The notes beneath the pieces were generated by a model. It was not told where the DNA came from. It did no database searches and saw only the letters and a list, made by a program, of their open reading frames with translations. From the NCBI GenBank assembly GCA_050084985.1, contig JBITNC010000001.1, positions 83,328,001 to 83,392,000 on the forward strand: 64,000 nt of DNA. Reading direction: 5' to 3'. This document shows positions 1 through 11,559 of this stretch, piece after piece. How positions within the stretch are numbered: position 1 is the first letter of the stretch; each line of letters opens with the position of its first letter. A program made the position numbers and the translations under genes. This DNA is from Nageia nagi. Taxonomy: Eukaryota; Pinophyta.

Positions 1-2310
1 TTCTTCATAATATGAATGTTTAGATGTGAACACTAGAAAAGTTTATCAGGGTTGGTTAGCTCAAGTTCTTAACCAATCTTACCATGTGAGTACTAAAATA
101 GCTAGCAACATTATCAAACTCATGTGGGATTGCCTAGTTCATTCCTAGAATATTGAGTGCTAAACTAAATAAAAAAAATTTAGGTCAAAAATTTAGGGTT
201 CTATTTGATAAGAATAATGGATGTATTACTATTTATCATCCAAAGTTTTAGAAACTTAATGAGAGATATTTTGATAAAATAGGATACAAATATTATACTG
301 ATAACTACTCCTTTATTTATATGTACAACTATATACAAATGACATGTGGAAGGATATGTAATATGTATATATATCTTGATAGGTTACTATGATTATCATG
401 TTTGACATTTAATAGTTTTATGATGATGGAAATAGTGAACTAGATGAACATAATGGTATGGTGTGAACACATAGGGCAATGTACGTAATAGCTAAAATGC
501 TTCAGAAATAATTTTCTAAGTTTATATGTATATAATAGATAAATATATATATGTAATTTTTTAGTTTTTATAATAATTTTTTGATGATTTTTTAAATTTT
601 TTTAAATTTTTGATTTTTTAACTTAATCATCTTCAACGTGTACATAATGGATTCCAAGTGGAGTGAGGGTTTACAATAAATCACTATGGGAGATGGGATG
701 AAAATGATAATGAGTATGAATAGTTTGGTCAACAATCCAATGTGTGGCATGGCAAGTGATAAACACAACAAACATGAAGTTCTAATAAAAAATGTTTATA
801 GATATTACATGGGCAATGGTGAGTTCATCAAAAGAATCTTGAAGATGCAAGAATGGTGTTCCATAGAATTTAATGATTCTATAGATAAATGGGTTGAAAA
901 GGGAGTTAATCATAATCCTCCATATGAAGTCTAGTCAAGAGAGTATTCAGATGAGATTTTGAAGAAATTCTTCATCAAGTATGTTACAAATCATACAAGT
1001 TCCCCAACATGGTCTATGATTAAGATATATACTTACCCAAAAGGAATATTTTAGAATGTTATAAGCATGATAAAATATATATAACATACTTGATAATGCT
1101 ATCATAGATAGCATATTATGTTGAACACCATCAGGAAACTTAGAAAAGTGATCTATGTCTATGTCCAATAATAGGACCTAATTCTCTGTATGGTCACTTG
1201 GGAATGTACATGGTGAATGTGGATTGTAAAGGGAAGATAATTCCCAAGGAGTAGGTGTAATATGATATGGATAGAATACCTCCTAATTGGTGAGTCCAAA
1301 ATTACAATAAGGATGACTCATGATGCTTGTGTTTAGAATAAAATTAGCTACCTGCAATCATTATATGCAAATTTCAAAAATTGTTTAAGATTTTCTAAAG
1401 ACATAAAATATATAAAGATTTTATTTACATGTAGATAATTAATATGCAAAGATCGAGCAATATATATACAACACACACATATCTATAAGACACATATTTT
1501 TTATTATTTTTTTTATATTTTTTCAATATTTTTCTTATTTTTTGTGTTATTTCAATTTTTATTATTTTAGTTTTTTATGATTATGATTTTTTACAAAGGA
1601 AGGTGATTTACAACCATTGAATTATGTTGGTAAACAATTTTCATATGAATAACCTTACATACATGATCTAAGAAGTAGTGGTAAGGAGGTCACAAAAGAT
1701 GAAGAGGAACTTATCCTAAAATACATGGTTGGGAATGAATAGGATATGAAATGAATGGTAGGATTGGTGGTTTAATTTTTGTATTAAAATTTTTAGTGAT
1801 TCTCTTATGTTCCATAGATGAAGTTGAAGCTTTAGTATGTACCTTAGGGAGTATCAAAAAGGATGGTATATATGTAAGATGTAATGAAGTTGTAGGTGGT
1901 GGAATCAGTGATAATGGAGAAGTTCACAATACAAAGTATGGGGTGAGGTTCCCTACAGAAAAATAAAAACTCCTATTATCAATGATGTTAGGACAGTGTT
2001 CCAAGACAACATTTTTAATTCATTTTATCTCATCTAGAAATTGACTAATTCATTTAAATCACACTTTAACATTCATAGGATTGTTTGTGCAATAACTATA
2101 ATTGAACAATAAACTATAAGTATATAAAATTTCATATTTTGGAAAGAATGGTTTAAGATATGAAAATACTTGTTCAAAAAAAATTAAATTCAAAATAAAA
2201 GGATGTCCTATAAATTTGATATGAATATCTTCAAGACAATCTATTAAAATTTTGGGTTTATCATAAGGTTAATGTAGATGGAACCATTGTAGTGAACTCA
2301 TTTCAGATTC
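1..2310. other. Unassigned AT-rich DNA left of Tat-B
   Basis: No recognised domain on either strand. Two short plus-strand open frames (686-934, 82 codons; 1751-1966, 71 codons) look like ordinary peptide composition but match no family I know. The right end follows the stop codon of the Tat-B 3' ORF, so by position this stretch could hold Tat-B's 3' untranslated region and 3' LTR. I could not find a matching second copy beyond 16.8 kb by eye, so that is inference only. Confidence 0.5.
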
Positions 2311-2512
2311 TTATTGCATCCACATTTTTTGTGTTTTTACTTCAATCATAACTTTTAAATCGTTTATTTTTACTTCCCATGCATTTGATGTACAATTTTT
2401 AAAGAATTTCATTGATATTTCTAATTTCACTTTTTTAGGTAAGTTAAGCAAATGTGCCATAAGCATGGAAGGAATTTTTCTAAGTAATTGCATATAAGCA
2501 TCTCCTTTATAT
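2311..2512 (-). pseudogene. Distal part of the Tat-B 3' ORF (after the Tat-A insertion)
   Basis: About 67 codons open to a TAA at the left end. The reading frame continues from the segment right of Tat-A when one copy of the ctatc duplication is removed, so this is the carboxyl end of the same ORF. Composition is basic and hydrophobic (segments such as LLRKIPSMLMAHLLNLPKK). No known domain is recognised. It lies downstream of integrase in the element's direction, where some Tat elements carry an accessory ORF; its function is unknown. Confidence 0.6.
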
Positions 2513-2517
2513 CTATC
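2513..2517. repeat. Target-site duplication of Tat-A, left copy (ctatc)
   Basis: Five bases identical to those directly after the right LTR of Tat-A. Removing one copy restores an open frame in the host ORF, which independently supports the exact junction. Confidence 0.9.
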
Positions 2518-3111
2518 TGTAGACCCAAAATAATACATATAATTATTTATGGTGGTTAATTAATGCTTTATTGTTCTACTTGTTTCTTATTATCATATAT
2601 ATATTTGAAATATGGAAATAACAAATTACAGAAAGATACTTGTGTTTAATTAGACCACATATTCATTCTATTAGAAGCAACATATATAAAATATGACCAT
2701 ACATTCATTCAATTGCATGCCACTAGCAACCTAAAAGAGGTACACCACTAACAGCCTAAAATAAGCAATATAATAGATGTAATCAAGAATGTAGTGATGA
2801 TAGAATAAAAGAATCATCAGATAGCAAACATAAGATATAACTTACAAATAATATTTGTACATAACATAGTGATGTAACATGTGCTATAATCTCTCTAGAG
2901 TCCTCCTCACATTCATTTTCCTATAATGTTGAAGGTCATTAATTGATGCCTTTATATATGATACAAGTTTATATGAATTTAATCTTTTTTCTCCCTTTTA
3001 CATGCCACATGGGTCCACTAGACATATTACATAACTTTGATGTGACTTTACATCATTAAGTCTCTAAAATGAATTATTTAATAAATAATAATTTATTTTT
3101 AGGCATCTATA
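2518..3111 (-). repeat. Tat-A 3' LTR
   Basis: Direct repeat of the 8900-9497 LTR. On the minus strand it starts TATAGATGCC (consensus TGTAGATGCC, one terminal substitution) and ends in GGGTCTACA. It lacks a roughly 30-base segment near its element-5' end that the other LTR has. The first 45 bases resemble the LTR starts of Tat-C and PMD-B. Confidence 0.93.
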
Positions 3112-4600
3112 TTTTTCCCCTATTTGGAAGTGTGATTGAAGCCATGAAATTACATGGCCAAAGAAGAAGTGTAGAAGAAACTTTTTTGAGAACTTTGAAC
3201 TCTTTCCTGTACTATCCCTTGTTGAAGATAATGAATGATGATGATGGGGGTCCGTTGTTGCCCCCTTTTAACTTGGATGCCCCAAGAAAGATCATTGAAT
3301 GATGCAACTAAGGAAAATTTTGATGAAGAGTCTCTCTTTAAGATTGATGTTGTGTAGATGATGGAAATGACTGTGATGATGTAGGTGGGTGGTCCCATAT
3401 CCAAGTTTGGAGATGGAAGATGTATTTTTTCCCCTTGTACTACTTCAACCATGAATCTAGTCATTCTATTATGTCTAATACTCAATAACCATTCACACTT
3501 ACATTCATGCCTTGAAATAGAGAGGATTCATTTTGATTAGGATGGAATGATAATGAAATGTATGCCACTATTTGAATAGGGAATAGAGTACATGCCACTA
3601 ACATCATGGAATTCTTTGTATTTTATTCTACTCTTTAAGGTGTACAAACCTACAATGAAGTGTTAGTTATAAAAATATGATGGATGCATAGTAAGTTGCA
3701 TCATCCATTGATGATGATTCAATGTTAGCAATCCATTTATGACTGTATCACCTATTTATCTTTTTCAATGAGTGAACTCACACTAGCCATATTAATGGCC
3801 ATTGATGATCATACATTTTATGTTTATGATTCGAAGATATTATGATTTGGATAAGTTCTAAGAAAAAATCATATGGATACATAGTAAGTTATATCATCCA
3901 TTGAAGATGATTCAATATTAATAACATGCTCATAGCTACATCATCAATTTAGTTTTAAATGAGTGAACTCTCACCAGCCATGTCATTGGCCATTAGAGAC
4001 CTTGTGTTTTATGTCCATGGTTTGTAGACATTAGACTGTCTCTTTTTTTTCACATCTTTGGCATCATGCTAATAGTCATGGATGCCACTGGTGATATAGG
4101 AGTCCTTGAATTTGTAAAAATAAAATAATTCAACCTTCTATTATTCAATATCTATTTTTGCACCATACTTATAGCTAAAGATGAGATTGCCCCCAGCTGA
4201 TGCTATAAAGGGGATAGGGGATGTAGGTTTATTACATGTGATAAGTGTGCAATAGTGTCCCTTACACACATCACAACCCAAATCCATCATGTTGTTATTT
4301 GATTAATAGTCATGAATCGATAATACATGGAGGAGAATATTGTTATTCAAAACTTATGAGAAATGTAGCACAAAATGTAGAGTGAAGTCTAAAAGAGGAG
4401 ATAATATTTCTCTTTTTTTTTCATACCATTGGTGGCCTACTTGTAGTGCACATTGCTAGAGCCATGGGAATATTTGGATTTTATAAAAAAAAAAAAAATT
4501 GCATGCCTCTAGTCATGAATTCTATGTTTTGCAAGGGATGGAGCTATCATCTCTAAGAATAGAAGCATTTAAGATAGATGGAATTGAATATCTTTGGTTC
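3112..4600 (-). other. Tat-A 3' untranslated region with polypurine tract
   Basis: Directly against the LTR the minus strand has a purine-rich tract (TCCAAATAGGGGAAAAA), the expected plus-strand priming site. The next 40 bases (an ATTTCA..CTTCAATCACAC core) recur at the same place in Tat-C and partly in PMD-B. The rest is non-coding and contains a two-copy tandem repeat. Short open frames on both strands here are in non-conserved positions and are not considered genes. Confidence 0.75.
3680..4040. repeat. Two-copy tandem repeat, period about 193 bp, in Tat-A 3' UTR
   Basis: Two diverged units, each with a core reading atag-taagtt, then catccattga-gatgattcaa, then gagtgaactc. The spacing of the atag-taagtt core between units is 193 bp. 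A related two-copy array with period about 201 bp sits at the same place in Tat-C. Confidence 0.75.
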
Positions 4601-5700
4601 TTATTTACCATCCATAGATGATAGTTGATATGAATCTAATCTTATTGCTTCAATTATAACATATGAGCCTAGCCCATTGGGCTCAAACTTGCCTTTTACT
4701 TCATCATTTGTTGTTTTTTTGTTGATGGTTTCTTTCAACACTGGATCTCCTACCGTAAACTCGTTTGCTTTTATTTTCTTTCCAAATGCTCTCTTGAGTT
4801 TTGCATGGTATACCTTTTGATGTTCAATGGATCTAATCCTCTTCTCATATAATGATTCCCATTGTTGCAACCTTGCTTTTCTTACCTCTTCATTGGATAT
4901 GTCACCTTGTAAGGAAATCCTAAGGGAGGGGATTTCTAAATCAAGAGGAAATACCATGTTTTGGTAAGTATATTCTTGAGTGTCTTATTTGTAGTTTCAA
5001 CTTGACCATTTCCTTGAGGATAATATATAGAAGAAAAGGTTTACATAATTTGAAACTTCTTACAAAATATCTTCATTTCTTTACCTTTGAAATTTGGGCC
5101 ATTGACCATGATTAATCTTTGAAATACACCAAACCTTGTGATGATATTTTTGGTGAGAAATGAAATGACTTTAGCTTGAGCTATTGATTTTATTTGAATA
5201 GATTCCAACCACTTGGTGGTAAATTTTGTATTTATGATGAAAAATTTGTATCCTTCCCTAGAGTGAGGATTAATCATGCCAATCAAATCTATGCCCCAAT
5301 TAGCAAATGGCCATGGAGGAATAATAGAATGTAATTCTTGGGTAGGTTATGTCTCTAAATTTGCATATTTTTTGCATTGGAAGCAAGTTTTTACATGATA
5401 TTTATAATCCTCTTCCATAGTAGGCCAATAATATCTAATCCTCAAGATTTTGGTGTGTAGTGCTTTTGCATGGAAGTGACCACCACATAAACCATCATGG
5501 GCTTGTTCTAAAGCAATAGCTATCTCATCTTGCATAAAAAATATTTGTAATGCATTATCAAATGATCTCCTATATAATACTTCCCCAATAATCACATATC
5601 TTACTACAATTCTTTTCAATTTCACTCTTTCATTTTTATCAAAATTTTTAGAAATTATTTGATTTTTCAATAATTGTAGATATAAAAGTACCAATTCTAA
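4601..5700 (-). pseudogene. Tat-A integrase (H2C2 zinc finger, catalytic core, C-terminal part)
   Basis: Integrase inserts the cDNA copy into the genome. Three minus-strand frames in order give the N-terminal H2C2 finger (HDGLCGGHFHAK, then CFQCKKYANLET), the start of the core (NPHSREGYKFFI followed by a Thr-Lys-Trp motif; the second aspartate region is read MVNGPNFKG, so the catalytic Asp appears replaced by Asn), and the C-terminal region (LEIPSLRISLQGD through KFEPNGLGSYVI). Frameshifts and stops separate the three blocks. Close in sequence to the Tat-C integrase. Not expected to be active. Confidence 0.88.
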
Positions 5701-7000
5701 AAGTCATTCTCTTCCACAATAAGACAAGCCTAAATCTCATCCATATGATCCACATAAGAAGGAGATCTTAACTTACAAATTGTGAGGATGGTTTTTTCAT
5801 CCTCAATCTCAATTGGTGTTAGAGAAGCTACTCTTGCCATTGCATTTGCATACCTATTACTAGTTCTTAGAATATTTTGAATAGTATATAGATCAATTTA
5901 TTAGATTTATTAGTGTAATATAATAAATAATGCCTCAATTTGTCAATAGTGAAGACAATAGCATAGCAAATTGTTTCCATAGAAGTGTATCTAGTCTCAT
6001 AATCAATCAATATTTTACTAAGATAATAGATGGCTTTTTTCTTATTTTCTATATCTTTTTGGCAAAGCATTATGCCTAATGCATATAATGTGGTTGAGAT
6101 GTATAAGTAAGTAGGTTTTAAATACTCCTTGGTCACTAGCATAAGAGGATTAAGAAAATATTGTTTGATATCCTCAAATGCTTTTTGACAATTATCATCC
6201 CATACAAACTTGACATCATTTTTAAGTAAATGGGTGAATGGCCTACACTTGTCTCCAAGTTGTGAAATGAATATTCTACTTGAATTTATTTTACCTTGGA
6301 GGCTCCTTAATTATTTCATGTTTTTTGGTGGAGGCATACTAACAATACCTTTAACCTTCTTAGGGTATACTATTCCTCGATTAGAAACCATGAACCCTAA
6401 TAATTTACTAGAAGTAACACCAAATGCACATTTTTAAGGTTTAAGTATTAATTTGTACCTTTATAAAATGGTGAATATCTCTTCAAGTACTTGTATATGA
6501 TCTTTTCCTTATTTGGATTTGACTAAAATATCATCAAATTGTACCTCCATGGTCTTATGAATATGCTCATGAAACATGGTGACCAGTGCTCTTTGATATG
6601 TAGCTCTTGCATTTTTAAGTCCAAAAGGCATGACCTTAAAATAAGAATTACCCCAAGGGGTAGTAAAATTTGTGTAATTTTGGTTAGTAGGGTTAATAAA
6701 TATTTGGTTATAGCTAGAAAATCCATCCATAAATGATAATGTATCATGACCAGCTATACTATCAATAATCATATCAATATTAGGAAATGGAAAATCATCT
6801 TTTGGAAAAGCATTATTAATATCACAAAAACTAGTACATACCTAAATCTCAATAGTTGGTTTAGAAATAGGGAAAATATTAGCCAACCATTCAGAATAGT
6901 CAATTAGCCTTATGAATCTATCATTCAAATATTTCTCAATCTCTTTCTTGACTAGTAATGCCTTGGAAGGATGAATCTTTCTTACTTTTATTTTATTGGC
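5701..7000 (-). pseudogene. Tat-A reverse transcriptase and RNase H
   Basis: RT copies element RNA into DNA; RNase H removes the RNA strand. RT blocks are visible as AGHDTLSFMDGFSSYNQI, TPWGNSYFKVMPFGLKNA and the catalytic box FDDILVKSK, preceded by Gln where Tat-B has Tyr-Val, so both aspartates survive. The first RNase H follows (ISTTLYALGIMLCQKD, AIYYLSKILIDYETRY) and lacks the usual catalytic Asp, as known for the degenerate first RNase H of Tat elements. The second, archaeal-type RNase H is missing: the frame jumps from the end of the first RNase H to the pre-integrase spacer (RYANAMARVASLTPIEI). Stops and frameshifts throughout. Confidence 0.87.
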
Positions 7001-8160
7001 TTGGCTTCCTCTTTCAATGGTAAATTATGCATAACAAATGGAGGATCTAAACTTGCATATCATCATAAGGCCAAGAAAAATTCTTAGAATATTTAATGAA
7101 TTTATTTATGTACCTTTCTTATAGTGGAGGAGGGAGGGCTGTTCTTATTTGTATCCACTTTTCATCATCCGAAGTGCCAATATTGATGTGTCACAACTCC
7201 TCTTGTGGAAATATAAGATCTTTCTTTTGTAGTAAGGAGGGTAATTCTTCTATAATTTGTATGTCATCCTTAGCTACATATAATGTTTGAACCTATAATA
7301 CTTCATGAAAATTGATCTCTTGACCAAAATAAGCATATTCATTAAGGATATAAGTTGCTTTTTATTTCTCATTATATTTGGGCAATTCTGAGTGTGGCCC
7401 CAAGTATTCAAGAAGATCATTCTCAGTACTAAAATAGTCAAATTCAAGAGGTATAGAATCATTAATACATGTATATACATCAATATGATTTGATAACTCT
7501 TTCAAATTGCAATCTTTAACAAATTTAATAGGACCCCATTTTTGTTTTATTTGACCATCACTACCCAAGTCTATTTTGGTCATTTGAGACTTAGAAGCAT
7601 CAAGGAAAGTAGGCATTCCTTGTTCAAATTTTTCTAAATATGCCCTTTGCACTTACAATTTTGAACCATGTACTTATGAACAAATGAAGAGGGAAAGATC
7701 TTATTTGGTTTAGAAGATGATGGTATGTCCATTGAAGAGGTCTAGTTTGGCATTTCAAATAAGGCAGAGTAAGATTGGTCATTGTATTCATTATTTTCAT
7801 GCCATTGGTAGCCTGTTGGTAGTATTCCACACCATGGATAGCCTATTGGTAGTATTACACACTACTAACAACCTTAAATATTTAACATCCAAGGCTATCC
7901 CAAATCTTTTACAGATGCAAATAGGTATATATCATCAATTCTATAGGTTCCCATACTTATCTCCATGATCTAGACCTATTTTTCTATAGTTTCCCCTAGT
8001 GTAGGATATTCCAAGGGTTCTATCTCATATCATGGTGGTAATATAATATTACAAAGTGCATATAGTTCATGATCTCCCATGATTGTATGTACTTCATCTT
8101 GGAATTTGAACTTCATTCTTCCATGTAATGTGAATGGTATTACATCTATATGCAAATGAA
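7000..8160 (-). pseudogene. Tat-A protease remnant and protease-RT linker
   Basis: The right end matches the region just after the protease in Tat-C (GRMKFKFQDEV here, GRLKFKYQNEV there). The linker continues with a conserved acidic block (IPLEFDYFSTENDLLEYLG here, IPLEFDFFYTDHDILEYLG in Tat-C). The protease catalytic D-S/T-G segment is absent. The linker is a Tat-lineage spacer of unknown function. Frameshifted. Confidence 0.75.
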
Positions 8161-8239
8161 GAACAAGTACAATATATTCAAGAAATATAACACAAATTTT
8201 ATGCTTATTTAATTTACTATGAATAAATTTCCATACTTT

Positions 8240-8777
8240 TTTGAATCATAGAATATACTTCTCTAATATTTCATTACTTCCTTATCAAAGTGTACATAAT
8301 TCATACATATTGCTTTACTCCTTGATATTGTGCTTGTATTGGCCCATGAATACTTTGAATAAGGTCTTGAATGAATCAATTGAATTACTAGGCAAACCAT
8401 AGAACCATTAACTAGCATCTCCTTTCAGACTCCTTGAGAAGACTTTTTCCATCAATCTCTCCTCTGATCCTAACTTTAGCAAGCATTTCTCCTAAAAGCT
8501 AATGAGATGTTATATGATCTTGTTTATTGGTAAACATCTTGAACTTGAGGGCCTTGCAATTAGGTGGTAGGGTAAAAGTATGAATGTCATACATTAAGGG
8601 TGAAGTGAATATGCCATCATATTCATTTGGACTTTATGATTGTGTGACATTATAAGGCCCATCTTGGATAGCAGGGTTAGATGCTAAACAACTTGAATTA
8701 TTCATTATTGCTATTTATTTCCTCATTTTAACCATGTTCATGTTTAATTCTTGAAGGAGGGGCATAATATGCTCCAT
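8240..8777 (-). pseudogene. Tat-A gag (capsid-like), C-terminally deleted
   Basis: Gag forms the particle around element RNA. The first Met is 122 bases after the 5' LTR. After a divergent N-terminus the frame shows KALKFKMF, then in shifted frames the gag motifs LMEKVFS and the Trp-Phe-Tyr-Gly-Leu-Pro block followed by SIDSFKTL, which align with the Tat-C gag block SDASKWFYNLPK. The zinc-knuckle end is missing because of a deletion that also took the protease core. Stops and at least one frameshift. Confidence 0.75.
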
Positions 8778-8887
8778 TTCCACTCTACTAATGACCTAGG
8801 AACAACAATGTATGCCACTAATGTCATAAATATGATACAAAGGTTTCATGAGATCTCACCAAAAGGACAAGATGAAATGAACAGATA

Positions 8888-8899
8888 GGTTCACCAAAA
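8888..8899 (-). other. Tat-A primer binding site (ttttggtgaacc)
   Basis: Lies directly inside the 5' LTR. The same 12-mer core is in the same place in PMD-A (TTTGGTGAACCT), and a close variant in PMD-B (TTTTGGTGTACCC). It contains TGG, the complement of a tRNA CCA end, but is not the usual initiator-Met site TGGTATCAGAG. The priming tRNA is not identified. Confidence 0.6.
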
Positions 8900-9497
8900 T
8901 GTAGATCCAAAATAATGCATATAATTGTTTATGGGAGTTAATTAATGCACTATTGGTCTACTTGTTTCTTATTATCACATATATCTAAAATATGATAATA
9001 ATGAATAACATAAAGATACTTGTGTTTAATTAAATCCAATATTCATAATATTAGAAGCAACATATACAAAAAAATAGCATACATTATTTCAATTGCATGC
9101 TACTAGTGGTCTAAAAGAGGTACATCACTAACAACCTAAAATAAGCAATATAACACATGCAATCAAGAATGTAGAGATGAGAAAACATAAGATATAACTT
9201 ATGAATAATATTTGTGCATAATAGAGTTATGTTGCATGTGCTAGAATCTCTCTAGAGTCCTCCTCATATTCATTTTCCTATAAGAATTAAGGTCATCAAA
9301 TGATGCCTTTATATATGATACAAGTTTACATGAATTTAATATTTTTAACCCCTTGTACATTTCACAAGGGTCCACTAGACATATTACATAGCTTTGACAT
9401 GAATTTGTGTATTATTTAACCCCTTTTCACATAATACATCCTTTAGGCTCTAAAATGAATTATTTAATAAATAATAATTCATTTTTAGGCATCTACG
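8900..9497 (-). repeat. Tat-A 5' LTR
   Basis: 598 bp, direct repeat of the 3' LTR. On the plus strand it begins tgtagatcc and ends ggcatctac followed by a g where TG..CA termini predict an a; the TSD fixes this end exactly. Confidence 0.93.
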
Positions 9498-9502
9498 CTA
9501 TC
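9498..9502. repeat. Target-site duplication of Tat-A, right copy (ctatc)
   Basis: Identical to the five bases before the left LTR. Confidence 0.9.
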
Positions 9503-10110
9503 CATGAAATTTTGACCAATGTAATCAAACTGGACATGTACTTATTTAGGTATTTTTAATCTTTTGGTTATCACTATGTTTTCATAATGGTCAGAAGACA
9601 AAGAAGATATGAATCTTGATTTTATATGAGAAAATCATTTATTGATATTTCTTTTAACTCTTTTTTATTTCCTTGGTTTGGGTACAAATGAAAGAGAAAA
9701 ATCATATATTAACTTTTGATGACACAAATCTCCTACAAGATGATTCATGCAAGTCATGATTGGATCTAAGCTTTGCAAATCTTGAGATGCCACATCTAAA
9801 ATCCAATCATTAAAAGTGTAGTTAAGTATAAGTTTGGATGCTACAATAGGCCAATACAAGCATAACAAATTTATTTTTTATACTTGCTCATAATAATGGT
9901 AAAAACCTTTGAAATACATGGCCCCATCTAAATAAATTGTGAGATTTTCTTCTTTAACATAAAATTTTCAACCATCAAATGTACTTGGAAAATTACTCAA
10001 GGGTAGATCCCTCTGTATGTCAATAGGTAATTGAAGAACATTGTGTGCTTCATGTAAAGTGAATTTTAAGTCTAGATATAGCTCTATCTCCCAAATATCT
10101 AGACTTCTCA
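9503..10110 (-). pseudogene. Proximal part of the Tat-B 3' ORF, function unknown
   Basis: Downstream of integrase in Tat-B. One frame reads about 150 codons with two in-frame stops: LHEAHNVLQLPIDIQRDLPL, then YLDGAMYFKGFYHYYE, then WPIVASKLILNYTFNDWILD, SLDPIMTCMNHLVGDLCHQK and SLSFVPKPRK. After this block the frame is broken for about 100 bases, then resumes and crosses the Tat-A insertion point into the segment left of it. Total ancestral length was probably about 250 residues. Rich in aromatic residues and Leu; no motif I recognise. It might be an accessory protein of this Tat family or a captured host gene. Confidence 0.6.
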
Positions 10111-10279
10111 AACCAAGGTGCTTGCTTTATTCCTTTCCTTTCCAATGGCATGTGAACATTCTTGATTCTTTTGGTTTTCATATGTTAAATTCATTCATTT
10201 TTATTATTTCAACATAAAGATTTTACTATTTTTATCTAAATATTTATAACAAATACATAAATAAAAAAAAGTAATTTTA

Positions 10280-11545
10280 ATTATAAAAGGGATGAATATG
10301 CATGATATTTATTGGCTCACGCTCTTCATTACCTTCTAGATTAGCTAAGTGATATGCTCTTGAACTAAATTTTCTCTTAAGTATATAAGGTCCTAACCAA
10401 TTAGGGACAAATTTATCATAAATTTGACTTTCCATACATGAAGTTTGTTGATTTTCTTTTCATGCTTGGTATCCTATGTTAAATTTGCAAATTTTAACAC
10501 TTTCATCAAAAGCTTGTTTAACACAACTTTGATAGGTACTCGTGTTTTCTAATGCATCAACTCTTCTCTCATCTAGAAGAAGTAAATGGTATATTCTCAT
10601 TTGATGAGTTGCTTCATTTGTAATGTAATTTTATAAATTAATTTGTAAAGATGGAATTTCTATTTCTATGGGTAATATTACTTCTACCCAATAGACTAGA
10701 GAAAATGGGGTTACCCCAGTGGGAGTTCAAATGCTAGTGCAATAAGCCCATAAAGCATGTGGAATCCTTGCATGCAAATCTCTATAAGAGTTATTAACTA
10801 TCTTAATAAGGATATTACAAATTGTTTTATTTGTAGCCTCAGCTTGTTCATTCCCTTAGGGGTAAAATGGTGTTAAAAATCTAATTCAAATATGATACCC
10901 TTTGCATAAATCTAATACTCCTTTATTTTTGAAATTCTTTTCACTATTTGTGATAATTTGAGCAAGAATCTCAAAATGATAAATAATATGATGCTCTATG
11001 AATTTTTCTATCTTTGTCCCTTTTGTTGAAATCATGGGCATAGCTTCAACCTACTTTGTGAATTATTCTATAGCTATTATTAAAAATTTGTGACCCCTTG
11101 AGTAAATAGGGGATATTTTACCTATCAAATCCAATACCCATATTCAAAATGGCTATAATGATTGCATGGGATGTAGTGCTTGCAATAATTGGTTAAACAA
11201 ATTTTGGCATTTAACATATTTATTAACATATTACATGCAAACTTGTTCCATAGTGGGCCAATAACATCCCATATGCATTAATCATTTTGTTATTGTAGGA
11301 CCACTAAAATGCCCCTTGTATATTCCATCATGTGTACATGAGATTAAAATTTGTGAATCTACTCATTCTAAAACTCTAAGCAATATACCATCAAAACCTC
11401 TATGATATAAGACATCTCCTAGCATACAAAAGTGAGAAGCTTTTAATTTGAATCCTTTCCTAGCTGATTTTGTTAAATTAATAGGTAAACTTCCATCTCT
11501 TAGGAATTTCACTAGGTGGATATGCAATAAATTTTTATCTTCCAT
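10280..11545 (-). pseudogene. Tat-B integrase
   Basis: A long minus-strand frame with in-frame stops but clear homology: a pre-finger segment (FCMLGDVLYHRGFDG), H2C2 finger (His..GHFSG.., then CYWPTMEQ and a Cys-X2-Cys-type end reduced to VNKYVKCQ), core start LDLIGKISPIYSRGHKFLII, second catalytic region ITNSEKNFKNK (expected Asp replaced by Asn), third region GNEQAEATNKTI with the Glu kept, and C-terminal KFVPNWLGPYIL. Followed on the minus strand by a 170-bp spacer and the unknown 3' ORF. Likely inactive from stops and the lost Asp. Confidence 0.88.
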
Positions 11546-11559
11546 TATAATATCAAGAA

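Larger units (their letters stand above)
2518..9497 (-). mobile_element. Tat-A: near-complete Tat-lineage gypsy element with LTRs and TSD
   Basis: A 6,980-bp element bounded by about 595-bp direct LTRs and a perfect 5-bp TSD (ctatc). On the minus strand it reads 5' LTR, primer site, gag, a protease remnant, linker, RT, RNase H, integrase, a repeat-bearing 3' untranslated region, polypurine tract, 3' LTR. Compared with Tat-C in the same window it has lost about 1.1 kb spanning the gag zinc knuckle and protease active site, and about 0.7 kb spanning the second (archaeal-type) RNase H. It belongs to the same family as Tat-C: shared LTR termini, polypurine tract, 3' UTR repeats and pol sequence. 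Confidence 0.93.

Noticed and set aside
1-2310. 3' LTR of Tat-B matching 16.8-18.5 kb
   Set aside because: No shared words long enough to support an LTR pair were found by eye.
3069-3485. Two opposite-strand open frames beside the Tat-A 3' LTR
   Set aside because: They overlap the LTR end and purine tract and are not conserved as frames in Tat-C.
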